Of a stretch of DNA of 64,000 nucleotides, positions 1 through 11,700 are shown piece by piece. The DNA is from Angomonas deanei (Eukaryota > Euglenozoa > Kinetoplastea > Trypanosomatida > Trypanosomatidae). Made by a program: the position numbers and the translations under genes. The stretch lies in contig LR877164.1 of assembly GCA_903995115.1 (NCBI GenBank), forward strand, positions 124,001 to 188,000. Direction: 5' to 3'. The notes beneath the pieces were generated by a model. The model did not search any database, was not told the origin of the DNA, and saw nothing but the letters and a program-made list of their open reading frames with translations. Position 1 is the stretch's first letter, and every line of letters starts with the position of its first letter.

Positions 1-1
1 T

Positions 2-208
2 GGAGAGAGCTCCAACCGACGGACCGGCAGCAGCGCGAGACGACAAATCTCACGTAGTTCCAGTGATAGCATCGGCGTCCCACGGGCGCTCTATCTTCTG
101 CACGTCCGCCGCCCGGAGCGGGAGGCCCGCCTGCTCGTCGAAAAGGAGTATGAAGAAGGGCTGGCCGCCCTCCTAGGCCAGCACACCGCCTTCATGAACA
201 GAAAGTAG
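2..208 (+). CDS. 3' end of an unrecognised gene
   Basis: The frame is open from the window edge to a TAG at 206-208 and gives 68 residues. The start lies outside the window. The peptide begins with a Ser/Arg-rich stretch and continues into a charged, probably helical tail (LLVEKEYEEGLAALLGQ). Codon use is GC-rich like the other genes here, and an AT-rich spacer follows directly, as expected for a genuine gene end. No family could be assigned from this tail. Confidence 0.6.
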   Translation, partial: GESSNRRTGSSARRQISRSSSDSIGVPRALYLLHVRRPEREARLLVEKEYEEGLAALLGQHTAFMNRK

Positions 209-708
209 ACGGGAAAACAATACAATGTCAAACATTTACATAGTGTTATTGCCATAATTGTGTTTCTCAACTTATTATGCGCCCCCCATAAAAAAAAAAA
301 TGCGTTAAATATATATATGTATGTTCATCATTTAATTTTAAAAGCATATCCTGCGTTTCCTACTATCCATCATCTTCATTTTTTTCATTTCCATTTGATA
401 TTTGTATACTTTTTTTTTTTTATCCAATATATATATGTAGCCACGGCAGTACAGTAAATCAAAAAATAGCAATTCGAGTATAGTAATAAGTGTGTGTGTG
501 ATATGGTCTCATCTGTTATTCTTCAATACATAAACGGATAAATGCACATGTGTAGAAGAAAAGGACCGTTGCTATTGTGATAGGGGAATGTATGTGCATG
601 GTACGATTTTTCCCCCTATTTTGTACTTTTCTAAAAAGAAAAGGTTTTCGTAGTTACGCAACTATAATATAAATAGGTATTCCAAATATAATAATAATAA
701 AAACATCC
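209..708. other. AT-rich spacer with a likely trans-splice acceptor
   Basis: About 500 bp of AT-rich DNA with short A/T runs and a TG run near 490-500. A pyrimidine tract at about 606-631 followed by AG at 637-638 is a good spliced-leader acceptor for the gene at 709, giving a 5' UTR of about 70 nt. A possible 65-codon frame at 260-457 is low-complexity and is not believed. Confidence 0.55.
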
Positions 709-3301
709 ATGTCGTTCTTCTGTGTATTACTGGTCTGCTGCGCCCTCGTGCTGTTTGTTTCCGCCGCCCCCGTCCTTCAGGAGTCTCAGCTGATCGGTGT
801 AGACATGGGTACCTCTTTCCTGAAGGTGGCGGCCTTCCGCCGGTATACGGAATTTATAGAGAAGGAACTGGGCTGGACGGTGAACAATAATAATGTGGAG
901 ATGGTGCTGAATGACCAAACCAACCGCAAGAGTCCGCCGTGTGTGGCGTTTCGTTATTTTCCGTCGGCGGTCAAGAAAAGCGAAAATGTCGGTGCCGATA
1001 AAAATGTGACGCTGGTGCCGGAAGGGTACACGCTGGAGCGATCCTTCGCCGAGCAGGCACAGGTGCTGCAGCCACGCGTCCCTCTCAATGTCGTCTGCAG
1101 TCCCACTTCCCTCCTGTTATCTCAAGACGGCGAAGAAACCCGTATTCCCTTCCCCTAAGTCATTGGGCGAGGTCTGCTACAATGCCGAGGAACTCACCGC
1201 GATGCTACTCTACTACGGTGCCCACACCGCAGAAAAAGAAGACATGGAGCGAAACCGTCTCTTTGTGGAGGAGGCAGAGAAAGTGCTGGAGGAAGAGGCA
1301 ACCAAGCTGGCGGCGAATCATAGCAGCAACAATACCAACACTGCTGGCAGTGCCATCCCCCGCCGCCAAGGGTACACCGTTCGGACGGTGGCTCTGGCCC
1401 TCCCCTCCCGTGCCTCCCTGCGGTACCGTCTGGCGCTGCGGGATAGTGCCGCCCTCACTGGACTGAAGGTGGGCCGCATGGCGATGAGCTGCACGGCCGC
1501 CGCCACCCAGCTGGGCCTGCTGCGGGAGGAGGAGCTCTTCCCTGCGGGTGCGGAGGACTCGGTCAAGTACGTGGTGGTGTACGATATGGGCAGCAAACTG
1601 ACGGAGGCGTCGCTCTGGTCGTACCACAAGGCAGCGAGGCGCGGGATAGCGGACGGTGGTAAGCCACCCGGTAACACGCTGCGCCTGGTCGCCCTCGCCG
1701 TGGATGAGGTACTGGGTGGCGACACCTTTGACGAGTGCATCGCCAGCTATTGGGACAAGACGTACTTTAACGGAGAGGTGCTCGCCGGTGCGCAGGACGC
1801 CGCCCACCTCAAACAGCGCGTCAGTCTCGTCCGGGGCGCGGCGAGGGCGCGGGAGATGCTGTCTGCCAACAAGGAGGCCAGTGTGGTCGTGGAGGGTCTG
1901 CCGCAGCGCGGTAACCCCAACCTTCCCTTCTCCACCGTCCTCACCCGTGAGGTATTTGAGAAGGAGTGCGATCCCCTATTTCAGAAGGCGGCAAAGTTAC
2001 GTGACACACTCATGCAAGAGGCGGAGCAGCACCTACAGCGGGAGAATGCGTCTCTCTCCTTCTCTCTGCAGAACGTCTCTCGTTTTGAGGTGATTGGCGG
2101 CGGCACACGCATGCCAAGACTGCTGACGGAGCTGAGTGTCGGGTACAAGGAGGGCGAGGCACCCCACCCTGACGGCACGCGGGTAGACCGTACTCTCAAT
2201 GGAGATGAGGCGGCCGTGATGGGCGTCACCTATCTGGGGGCAGCGAGTGCACACCTGGTGAGTCGCCAGCCTTTCGAGGTGCAGGAGTGGCTCCCGTACT
2301 CGGTGGGATACTACATCCAAAATAAAACAAATCCACCGCCAAAGATTGGGGGTACCTCGCCGTTAAAAGTGCTGTTCGAAAAGAAGAAGACGATTCTGCC
2401 GTCCATTCAGTCTATCCGACTGGAGGAGCAGAAGGAGGACTTCTCCCTTGTTTTGTTATCTCCGGCGGAAAATATTAATTTGAAGCAAAACGCCGACGAC
2501 GGAAGTATAAAGCCAATCTACGCGAATAATGGAACAGCAGTCGAGGACGCCGTTCAACTGAACTTTTCTATTGTTGGGGTCGACATCGCCACACGGGAGC
2601 TGTCCAGAATCCTAGAAAAAGAAAGTACAAACGGCACTTTTGTGGAAAAGTCGAAAAAAGCAGACAAGAAAAAGAATGAAACGGAGGCCTCCTTTGTGGT
2701 GGTGGAGAAACACGAGGTGGAGCTGCTCTCCTCCGAGGTGGTCGTCGAGACGGCGGTGTCGGAGAGCGGACTGCCGTTCGTAAAAAAGGCGTTTCTACAG
2801 GCAGTGCTCAAAAAGACCATCTTCTCCAAGTCTATTCCACGGCCAGCGAACCGTACGGCGGAGGAGGGAGACGGTAATGAGACAGCCACCGTACCTGTGG
2901 CAGAGGAACCGCTCGACGGAGAGGTGAAAAACGTCTCTGGTCAGCAGACCCTTTCTATTCCGCTCTACGTCCAGAAAGCGGAGGATCCCCGCGAGAAGCG
3001 TCTGAAGCACTCCAAGTACGTGGTGGATTCCCTCAATAAAATCGACGAGGACCGTCTCATCATTAGCTCCCTTCGCAACGATTTGGAGTCCGTTCTTCTT
3101 TCCATCAAGACCATGTCCGTCTGGGACAAGGAGGACGGCAACCAGACCGCCACGAGAGACTGGAGAAGCGAGGTGAAGGCGCTGGCAGAGTGGCTGGAGG
3201 ACTACGGCGAACAGTCATCGGTAGAGGTGATTGAGGCAAAACTGGAAGAGGCGAAACAAATTAAAAAGTTTCTTCAGCAGGAATTCCCGAAGGAAAAGTA
3301 A
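709..3301 (+). CDS. ER Hsp70-like chaperone, GRP170/Lhs1 (HYOU1) family, one frame break
   Basis: Members of this family sit in the ER lumen and act as nucleotide-exchange factor and holdase for BiP. An N-terminal hydrophobic stretch ending in VSAA looks like a signal peptide. Hsp70 ATPase motifs follow in order: phosphate-1 (IGVDMGTSFLKVAAF), phosphate-2 (VVVYDMGSKLTEASL) and the adenosine motif (FEVIGGGTRMP). A diverged substrate-binding part ends in a helical lid. The length of about 860 residues fits GRP170 rather than BiP (about 650). The C-terminus is EFPKEK, so no KDEL-type signal is seen. The frame opening at 709 stops at 1156-1158, while the rest runs in the next frame to 3301. The two join naturally near 1120 as one extra base. 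Several NxT/S sequons fit a lumenal protein. Confidence 0.85.
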
Positions 3302-3485
3302 GACCGATGATATACTATAAATCAATATACGTGTGCTAAAAAAGAAGAATGTTTTATTCTAACGTGTTGTCTGTCCTTTATTTTTTAGGATGTCCCCCAC
3401 TGCCCTTTTCTTATGCATCATTTTCTTTCATTTATCTTGATCTTCCACCAAAAGAAACAAAACAAAAAAGAAAAGTATACAGTAA

Positions 3486-4991
3486 ATGTTACGTCGCACC
3501 CACTTTCCGTTAAAGTACGCTGTCCCTCACAACAAGACCCTCCAGGACCCCGTCGCCAAGGCCGTCCTAGACCACTGCACCCCGGTGGTGTACTCCTCCC
3601 TCGCCAATGGATTCCGTGTGGCGACAGAGTACACGAAAGGCTGTCCTTTCTCCACCGTCGGCGTGTGGATAGACGCGGGATCACGCTTCGAGACGTTGGA
3701 GAACAGTGGCGTGGCACACTTTCTAGAACACATGAACTTTAAAGGCACCAATAAGTACTCCAAGATGGATGTGGAGAATCTGTTTGAGCACCGCGGGGCG
3801 CACTTCAACGCCTACACCTCGCGCGACCGTACCGCCTACTACGTCAAGGCTTTCAATAAAGATGTCAGTAAGATGATGGATGTGGTGTCCGATCTGCTAA
3901 AAAACGGTCGTTACACCAAGCGGGATATCGAGCTCGAGCGCCCTACCATTCTACAAGAGATGATGGAGGTGGAGGAGCTGGTGGACGAGGTATTGATGGA
4001 TAACTTGCACCAGGCGGCCTACGACCCCGCCAGCAGCGGACTGCCCCTCACCATCCTCGGGCCCACCGATAACATCGCCAAACACATCAATCGAGAGATG
4101 ATTGTGGACTACGTCAAGACGCACTACACCGGTCCTCGCATGTGCCTCGTGACGTCGGGTGGGATATCCCCGGAGGAGGCGCACCGCATCGCGGAGGAGT
4201 ACTTTGGGGATCTCCCCGCCGTCAATAACTGTCCTGCCTCGGCGCGACGGGCGCAGTACCGCGGGGGTCACACGGTCATGTGGGATGAGAACATGGCGAC
4301 GGCCAACACCGCCGTTGCCTTTGGGATATGCGGTGCCTCCCACCCCGACAGCTACGCCCTGCAGCTCGTGCACAATGTGCTAGGGCAGGTGCGCGAGGGC
4401 CAGATGCAGCTCTACGGCCACCAGCGCCGTAATATTAACCTCCCATGGGAGCGTGTTCCCAACTTGGTGCAGCTGAGACCTTTCTACACCCCTTATGAGG
4501 AAACCGCCCTGCTGGGGTATCAAATAGTGACGGCACGCATGTCCCCCGTCAACCGGCGGGACGAGCCTGGCTTCGTGCGGGATGAGGCCCAGACCATTCT
4601 ACTCAACTACATTCTTAGCTCCTTCTACGACCTCTGTAGCACGCTGGTAGAGCCCGACTTGCTCGAGCAGGCCAAGTGTGAGTACAAGAGCTCGGTTATG
4701 ATGATGCGGGACAGCACGACCAACTCCGCCGAGGACCTTGGACGGCAGATGATCCACTTTGGGCGACGGGTGCCCCTCCAAGAAGTCTTTGAGCACGTCG
4801 ACGCCGTCACCCCACACTCCTTCCGAGAGACTGTGGAGAAGTACGTGGCCACCCAGCAGCCCACCGTGTCTTGCATCGGGGCGAGCTCCACCCTCCCGCG
4901 GTACGACCCGCTCATGCTGAATAGTCTGCGAGTGCACCCACAGCTGAAGGTGAACGCCATCCCAGAGAACCCACGCGAGGCCAAGTTGTAA
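3486..4991 (+). CDS. mitochondrial processing peptidase beta subunit, M16 family
   Basis: Zinc metallopeptidase subunit that removes presequences from proteins imported into the mitochondrial matrix, working as a heterodimer with MPP-alpha. The M16 inverted zinc motif HFLEH lies at residues 78-82 and the third ligand Glu158 (in LQEMM) follows 76 residues later, exactly the family spacing. The length of 501 residues is typical. The N-terminus MLRRTHFPLKY is basic and suits a mitochondrial targeting sequence. The start was chosen because it is the first ATG after a pyrimidine tract and an AG at 3453-3454. Core proteins of the bc1 complex share this fold but usually lack the full zinc site, so the peptidase call is preferred. 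Confidence 0.9.
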   Translation: MLRRTHFPLKYAVPHNKTLQDPVAKAVLDHCTPVVYSSLANGFRVATEYTKGCPFSTVGVWIDAGSRFETLENSGVAHFLEHMNFKGTNKYSKMDVENLFEHRGAHFNAYTSRDRTAYYVKAFNKDVSKMMDVVSDLLKNGRYTKRDIELERPTILQEMMEVEELVDEVLMDNLHQAAYDPASSGLPLTILGPTDNIAKHINREMIVDYVKTHYTGPRMCLVTSGGISPEEAHRIAEEYFGDLPAVNNCPASARRAQYRGGHTVMWDENMATANTAVAFGICGASHPDSYALQLVHNVLGQVREGQMQLYGHQRRNINLPWERVPNLVQLRPFYTPYEETALLGYQIVTARMSPVNRRDEPGFVRDEAQTILLNYILSSFYDLCSTLVEPDLLEQAKCEYKSSVMMMRDSTTNSAEDLGRQMIHFGRRVPLQEVFEHVDAVTPHSFRETVEKYVATQQPTVSCIGASSTLPRYDPLMLNSLRVHPQLKVNAIPENPREAKL

Positions 4992-5293
4992 GCGCTAGCT
5001 CTGACATACATATTAATAAAAATGATAGTTCGGCAGAGAATACCCTCCAATTCTTTTCTAAATAGTTCTTGGATGGGTACTCTGTCGGATATCAATCGAT
5101 TCACACATTTTAAAAATGACAACAGATAATAAATGAACTAAAAAAAAAAAATGTTTATTGTCGTTATTGGTTTACCGTGTTTGACTCCCCCGTAAAAACA
5201 ACTTGTTTCTTGCGCTATGTGATCCACTTTATTTCTCTTTCCCTGTTACTTTTCCCCGCTAAAAGCTATTCATTTGTTTTTGTAGCACCCGCC

Positions 5294-8200
5294 ATGAGCG
5301 CCGGTGATGAGGATCCTTTCCAGAATCTTTTCAATGGATTAGTGACACCCTCACCAATTAAAAATAGAATGAGTTCTAATAGACAAACTTCTCCGTCTCT
5401 GATGAGCGATTTCGCGGAAGAGACGGAGGATGAACCTCTTGATGTGAATCCTAATAGTCGTACGAATGAAAATGGTGTTGAGCATAGTCCGGTGGAGGCA
5501 CCACCGCTGGTGGCGGAAGACGCACGGTCGCCATCACTCGCCTCGTCTTCTTCCCTTCCCCCCGCCGACGGGCAGGAAACCTCCAGTCCAGACGACCTGC
5601 TGGTAAAAGATAGCAGCGCCGAGAGCGAGGAGGATCATCCTACGTTTTCTCTACAAAAGGAAGAGTCGACACACAAGCCGTCCTTCCAACAAACCCTCCC
5701 CGATAAGGAAAATAGTAACAGCAATGCCTTTTTACAGTATTTAGACCTCCACGCGGAGGAAGAGAATAGTCGCCCCACCACCGCCGCCGTGCCACCGCTC
5801 CCTCCGGTCCATGTCGAGGAAGAAGAATTATCCGATGAGGAGACACCCACCTCCTCCTCGTCCAGTGAGCTAGGCAAGGTGGATATGACAACGCTTGTGG
5901 TGGAGCCCCATTGCAAGGCGAGCGAAGGGGGCGACTGCTACCGCCACGGCGCTGGTTACTTTTGTACCTACTGTGCCTACACCGTGTGCGAGGCGTGCTA
6001 CGCTGCTATCCAACACAAGCGGAAGGAGCCACGTAGGATCACTGGTGTCACTCCCACACGCGACGGGGCGCTACAACACGGCGAGGGAGAGTTGGTGACG
6101 CAATGCCATCTATGCCGGCGAGGTCACCTGCACCAGGAGGACAACATGCTCTTCCCGTGGTGCTGTGAGGGGCCGTACCCCGCCAGCCGCGTCAGCCGTG
6201 GTGGCAACGCCGCGTACGACACCAACTCGCTCCAGCGGTACCACACCATGAAGTCGCAGTACAGCCGGCGAGCGGCTTCCACTGCCCCGCTGCGGGCCTC
6301 TTTTCATGGCATCCAAGAGGAAGAGGGGGAGGTGCGAGTGGTCACGGACTATCGGCCAGCCTGCTGCCCGGAAGGGGGACGATTCCTCTTTTCGGTCGAT
6401 AACCCCCGTCTGCGGGAGACGCTCGTGTGGGCGGCGCTCTCCGTCGACCGCCGTCACGCCCAGCCCTCGGTCGGTCTGACCACCACGATACCGCTACAGG
6501 TCATGCGGTGCCCACCCACCATACGGGACCTCCCGCCCCGCCGCTATGTGCTGTCGGTACCAAGTGGCTATTATGGCACACATGGGGTACACGCGTTAAT
6601 GTTGTTTTACCGGAGTGATCTCTTTCTTCGCGCGGAGATGCAGCTGTCTGCCGTCGGGGGACTCTCCGGTCACCCCTCTCTCCCGGCGATCAAACCGCTC
6701 CTGGTGGTCCGTCTGCTGCATCGTCTGCCCATCCCACGTCCCGTGAGCAAACGAGCACGGGAGGACGAAGCGACAGAGACCTCTCGCAAGGATGTGGATT
6801 GCCCCGAGTTGGCCTTGTGTCTCGATTATCTACAGCACGGCAAGTCGGTCGCGGTGTACGGCGCCCTCTCCAAGTACTTCTTCCTCGAGCACGTCGCACA
6901 CAGTACAGCGCTGTTGGACTACCGAGTGTGTGTGGTGGACTGCAGTCTGGGGAGTGTGCTACGACGGGAGAGAGACGTGAATAACAACAGCATCACCAGC
7001 AGTGGACGTGGCCTTTCGCCCTGCGCCAAGGCACACAGGGGATAGTGGAGGAGCTACACCAGGTGCTGAAGGCAGAGGAAGAGGTGGCCTCACGACAGGC
7101 GTGGTCGGAGCGGGACTTCGCGGCGCACGCGGTCTTGACGAAAGAGCAGCAACAGCAATTTGAGGTCATGTTTTACAAAACGGGCCGAAGTGCCTCTCCA
7201 CGCCGCCGCAGTGAAGGTGTCATCGTTGTCGAGGAAGAGGAGCCGATGGGAAAAGGGTCCCGTTGCAGTCCTGTGGTGGAGGAAGAAAGGAGCCACCCCA
7301 GCGCCCCCTCCCCTCCTCCCTCTGGTGTGCCTGCCAGTGTGGGCGAGGAAGGGGATACCGCCGTACGGGATTATATCATGACCCCATTTTCTCTTCCCTC
7401 ACGTAATGGGAAGGAAAACGAATTGCTGTTCGGCATGAACTTCACCGCATTATCGTTTACGAAGAAGGAAGAGGAGGAGAAAGATGGCGGGGACGACGAC
7501 AATAAAAGTAACGAGGAGGGTAACACACTTCCCTCCGATGGGGTAACGCTGTACACCGCTAAGGCACCGCACGTCACATGCAGCGATGAGTCCGTGCGAC
7601 TGAAGCTACAACAGCAACTACGACGACCAATGAAGTGTGTTCAGTGGCTCGCCCCACCGCACGACCCCTCTCCCAAGGTCACCGCCGCCAGAGCCGCCAT
7701 CGCACGGCCCACCTTGTTGGTGGTGCACAATATAGACTTTATGGATGCAGACGGCGAGGCACGACTGCTGTCCCTGCTGCGTCTCTACCCCCTTCAACTT
7801 CGGTTGCTTACCTCCGTGGATAAGCCGCAGTGGTCCGCCACCAACACCGCCCTGAGTATGGACCTCGTCTACGTCCATCTCACCCACCTGCTCCGGCCCC
7901 GCGTGTACGAGATGCGATACTACCATGCGATGCAGCTCCTGACCGAGTACGAGGCCACCTCCCACGGGGCGGGCGCCCGTCCAGCACGTGGCGGTGGTAC
8001 TCTTCCCATGCACGACACCGTCAAGCGTGTGCTTTACAGTCTCCCCACCGCCTTCGCCGACCTGGTTCGGGTTCTCGTCGAGGCGCAGGAGGAGGCGGGG
8101 GAGGGGCGCTACGTGTCCATGTTTCTATTGGTGGAGCACATGGAGAAGAAGGGGATTATGATCTCACAGGGACGACTGAAGGCACTGCAGCGGGAGCTCA

Positions 8201-8337
8201 CCTCCAATCGACTGGCGGTGTACGACCCGGCGGAGCACGCCCTGTGCATCCCTCAGCACACGAAGCTGCGGCGGATCCTGCAGGAGGTGGCGGAGGAGCG
8301 ATCCACTGGACTGCCGGGTAATCTACAGCAAGTGTGA
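5294..8337 (+). CDS. ORC2-like origin recognition complex subunit with Cys-rich domain, one frame break
   Basis: Candidate replication-origin protein of the nucleus. The segment LDYLQHGKSVAVYGALSKYF (about residues 511-530) matches the ORC2 signature in which a GF/YGLGSK loop replaces a normal Walker A. Downstream, TLLVVHNIDF corresponds to the ORC2 LLIHNLD strand, LRLLTSVD to its sensor strand, and the last 120 residues to the winged-helix domain. Before this lies a long acidic N-terminal region and a Cys/His-rich stretch (about 5910-6170; CTYCAYTVCEAC and CHLCRRGH) that may bind zinc and is not part of standard ORC2. The first frame stops at 7043-7045. The next frame is open from 6985, and the two join well near the TTT at 7014-7016 as one missing base. 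The ATG at 5294 follows AG at 5284-5285. The frame extends further upstream through the splice-acceptor region, which is not believed to be coding. Confidence 0.75.
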
Positions 8338-8789
8338 AAAAGAAGGAGGGCTTTCGACGAGTATAAAAACGCATAAACGAAACATAGATTTTGGTGCTGG
8401 AAATTATTATTGTATACTATTATCATCACTTGTTTTTTCGCTTTCAGTCGTTGTTTTGTTTTGTTTTTTTGTCAAGTGTAAAAAAGAAGCCTTGCGAGTC
8501 ACTGTTGCATTTATTCACTTATTACTCCCCTACCTTTTTCTTTTACAGTTCAACTAGTTTTAGTTTCGTAGTTGATTTTGTTTTTGTTTTTTTTTGTTCA
8601 TTTATTTTGAAGACAGACATTCTTTTTTTTTTTTTTTCTTCCCTTCAGTATATTTATATATTGAAACCGTACAGAAATAGGGAAGATTAGCAAAGAAAAA
8701 ATAAAAGGGAAAGAATTGGTCTTCTATCACCTTTTCGTTCCTTTTTTATTTTTTCTTTCACGGTTTTTTTTTTCCTTACTGCGCAGAGA
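8338..8789. other. AT-rich spacer with long pyrimidine tracts
   Basis: About 450 bp dominated by T-rich runs (for example around 8575-8640 and 8716-8776). No credible gene is seen. Apparent open frames are Phe/Leu-rich products of the T runs. Confidence 0.6.
8737..8786 (+). promoter_or_regulatory. trans-splice acceptor for the ankyrin/TM gene
   Basis: A pyrimidine tract ending TTTTTCCTTACTGCGCAG places the first AG at 8785-8786, only three or four bases before the ATG at 8790. If this AG is used, the 5' UTR is extremely short; an earlier AG is also possible. Confidence 0.5.
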
Positions 8790-11700
8790 ATGCAAGGTAA
8801 GAAAAATCCGCACAACTTGTCCAGCTTCTTCAGCTCCAAGAGCGCACGACCGAGCTCCACCACCTCGCCCGACAGCCCTGCCCAGAGCGGGGTCTTCAAT
8901 ACCTCTACCAGCAGTCACCAGGACCCTTTCTCCCCACCACCACCGCCCAAAACAGAAATGCCGAACAATAGACCCAACAATCCGTTCCGCTCTGCGAAGG
9001 GGGATGAGGATTCCTCCAAGCGGCGGGAGGGCGCCAAGAAGAATATGTTCTCGGAGGTGAGCGACGAGGACCCTGCCCCTTCCAAGACCCAGAAGAAGAA
9101 GGAGACAAGAAGCAACAGCGACCCCCTGGGTGGTCTCAGCGACAAGGAGCCGCAGGCCTTTCGCTCCGACAGCACGGCCTCCGTCCCGGATCAGTTCCGG
9201 CCGACGGGTATGCCACTTCCCAAGTTCAGCGGATTCCTCCCGGACAAACCACCCCTGCTCCCCGCAACGGTGACCGGTGTGCACGACCTCAGCGACTCCA
9301 ACGGGAACTCGGCCCGCCCTGGCAAGCGCTCCCAGTCGCTGCGACCGGCCTACCAGTGGAACCCCTACGACGACGATGAGGAGCGCGATGAGGAGGAGGA
9401 GGTGGTCAGCAAGTGGAAGCGACGGCAGCAGAAGGAGAAGGAAGAGCGGAAGAAGGAAAAGGAGAGCAAGCCGAAGGAAAGTACGGCGCAGAAAATTAAG
9501 CGAAAGGCCTCTTCCTTTTTTTTTGGAAACGGCGCCGAGAACGCCGCGCACCACTCCGTCGCACACATGCTAACAAAGGGCGGTGCCAGCGACAGCGATA
9601 GACCCCCCGAAGAGGAGCCCATGATGGCACGCCGGGTGAGCTCTGTCATGCGATCGTTTCGCTTCGGCAGGAGCGCGAATAGTTTTCATGTGGTCGGAAA
9701 CGATGAGCCAGAGCCTCCAGCGGAAAATGAGGAAGATGAAGAGGAGGAGGATCAAACGGAGTCACAGATGCAACAGCTGCGGCAGAACCGCCGGTCGGAG
9801 GATCCCTTCTACGTCGCTGGGGTCCCCATGTTCGACTCCCCCGCCAGCTCGCCAGATAACTCACCCAAGGAGTTGCCGCTTCAACCACAGTTGAACGGTG
9901 TCTCCGTCGCCGGGGCTGGCAAGAAGAAATCCTTCTCGGTCAAGACGCAGTCCGCCCGCCGCATCAACTCCTCCCTGGCGTACAACAACAGCGCGCCGTC
10001 ATCCAAGGACAACCGGTCGAGGCAGGCGTTGAGCCGCAAGCAGAGTACCTACAGCGTGAGCGCTAACCGGAATCAGAGCATGTTCGGCCGTAACAAGAGT
10101 GTCGCCAACCTGCAGGGCACCAACAAGGTGACGGTGGACCTCGAGGCGGATATGGAAGTGGAGGCCCTCATTGACGAGGTGCTGGTGCAGGAGGCGGAGC
10201 TGGAAAGTATGGCGGCCTCCCCCAAGAACGTTGCGGTCCAAACAGAGGATTACATGCCTATCATGTGGACTACACGGCAGTTCCAGCACAACATGGCGCG
10301 CGCCGTCGTGAGCAAGAACCTAGAGCGCTTCTCCCAGCTACTCTTCCTCTATAGTCTGCTGAAAAAGCAGCAGGAATTCTGCCTGGAAAACAACATCCCC
10401 CAGACCCTTCGTATTGTCCTCCTTGCCGAGGAGGAGCGGGTGATCTGCAAAGGGATCCACGAGAACTACCGGGAGCAGGAGGCGCACACGTACAACTGTC
10501 AGTCCATCCTGGATCAGGTGCTCGACCCCGAGACGGGCTACACCCTCATGCACCTGTGCGTGTTGGCGCAGAAGCACGGTATTCTGCAGGAGTGTCTCCG
10601 CTTCGGGACGCAGCCGCACGAGGTACGCGATCTACAGGGTGACACCCCTCTCACGCTCGCCATGAAGCGTTTCCCTACCGCCGCCCCGGTGCTGTTCAGT
10701 CTGGGCAAAGACATTGACCTCACCCGCCCCTGCGGTCCCTGGGTGCACACCAGCACCGAGGAAGACCACAATGGAGAGATCCAGACCCAGAACTTGCTCT
10801 TCAGTTGTGTCGACGCCGATGACAAGACCCCCGCGTGGCCTGGTCGTCTGACGTTTATTCGGCACTTGGTCGAGAAGCAAGGGCTGCGGGCGTCACAGGA
10901 GGATTTCCTCGGTTTCACCCCCTCTCTGTGGGCGCTGCAGCACGCCTCCTTCCTCGGAAAGCCCGAAAAGGTGGATGAAATTATCCGCTATCTCAAGAAG
11001 ATGGCAAGGGCGGAGAAGACGCAGGACACGCTGCGGCGCTACACGGTCAAGCGGGACGAAGGCCCTAACGACTTTGAGGCCACGGACGACTTGGCCCCCG
11101 ACACGATCGTGGACCCCAGCGGTCCCACCCCCGGTCAGATTGACGTGTCGCTAGGACGAGACAACAAGAATAAGCGACGGAACTCCACCGGCGCCCCCAA
11201 CCTTCCAGTTCCAAGTACTCGCCGTCTGTGATGGCCCTCGCGGAGGCGCTCTCCCTCGACCCCAGCAGCAGCGCCAGAATTAACGAGGCAAAGATGAAGG
11301 AGATCCCTCGTATGCCACTCTTTATTTCCAGCGTGGACTCCATTCGCCGTGTCATACAAGGGCCCATTCTGCGTATTGCGGCCGTCCTGCTGCTCCTCGT
11401 GTTTCACATTGTAGAGTATGCCCTCTTCGTCACCCCGGACTACTCCCCGCACCTAAAGTTAGAGGTGTGGGCGAAGGCGGTGGGCATTATTGCGGTGAAC
11501 TGGAACGGTCTTCCCTTCTTTTTGGGTCTGATCCGTGTCGGTTTCCTCGTCGTCGGTGCCACCGTCGGGTGTCTCTTCTCGTACTACTTTGTTGCCCGAC
11601 TCCTGGGCGCCAAGCTGCTTAAACTACCGGCGCTAGGGGCACAGAGCGAGGCGGAGCTGCGGTACTACGGCGGTATGTTCGGCCCCTATATGGCGAAGAT

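Noticed and set aside
260-457. Short forward frame in the first spacer
   Set aside because: His/Phe-rich translation of T-rich spacer DNA, no GC-biased codons.
8391-8690. Phe/Tyr-rich forward frame in the spacer before the ankyrin gene
   Set aside because: Low-complexity product of T tracts.
8796-8826. PIP-box-like motif at the N-terminus of the ankyrin protein
   Set aside because: HNLSSFF resembles the hydrophobic part, but the key Gln is absent and nothing else points to replication.
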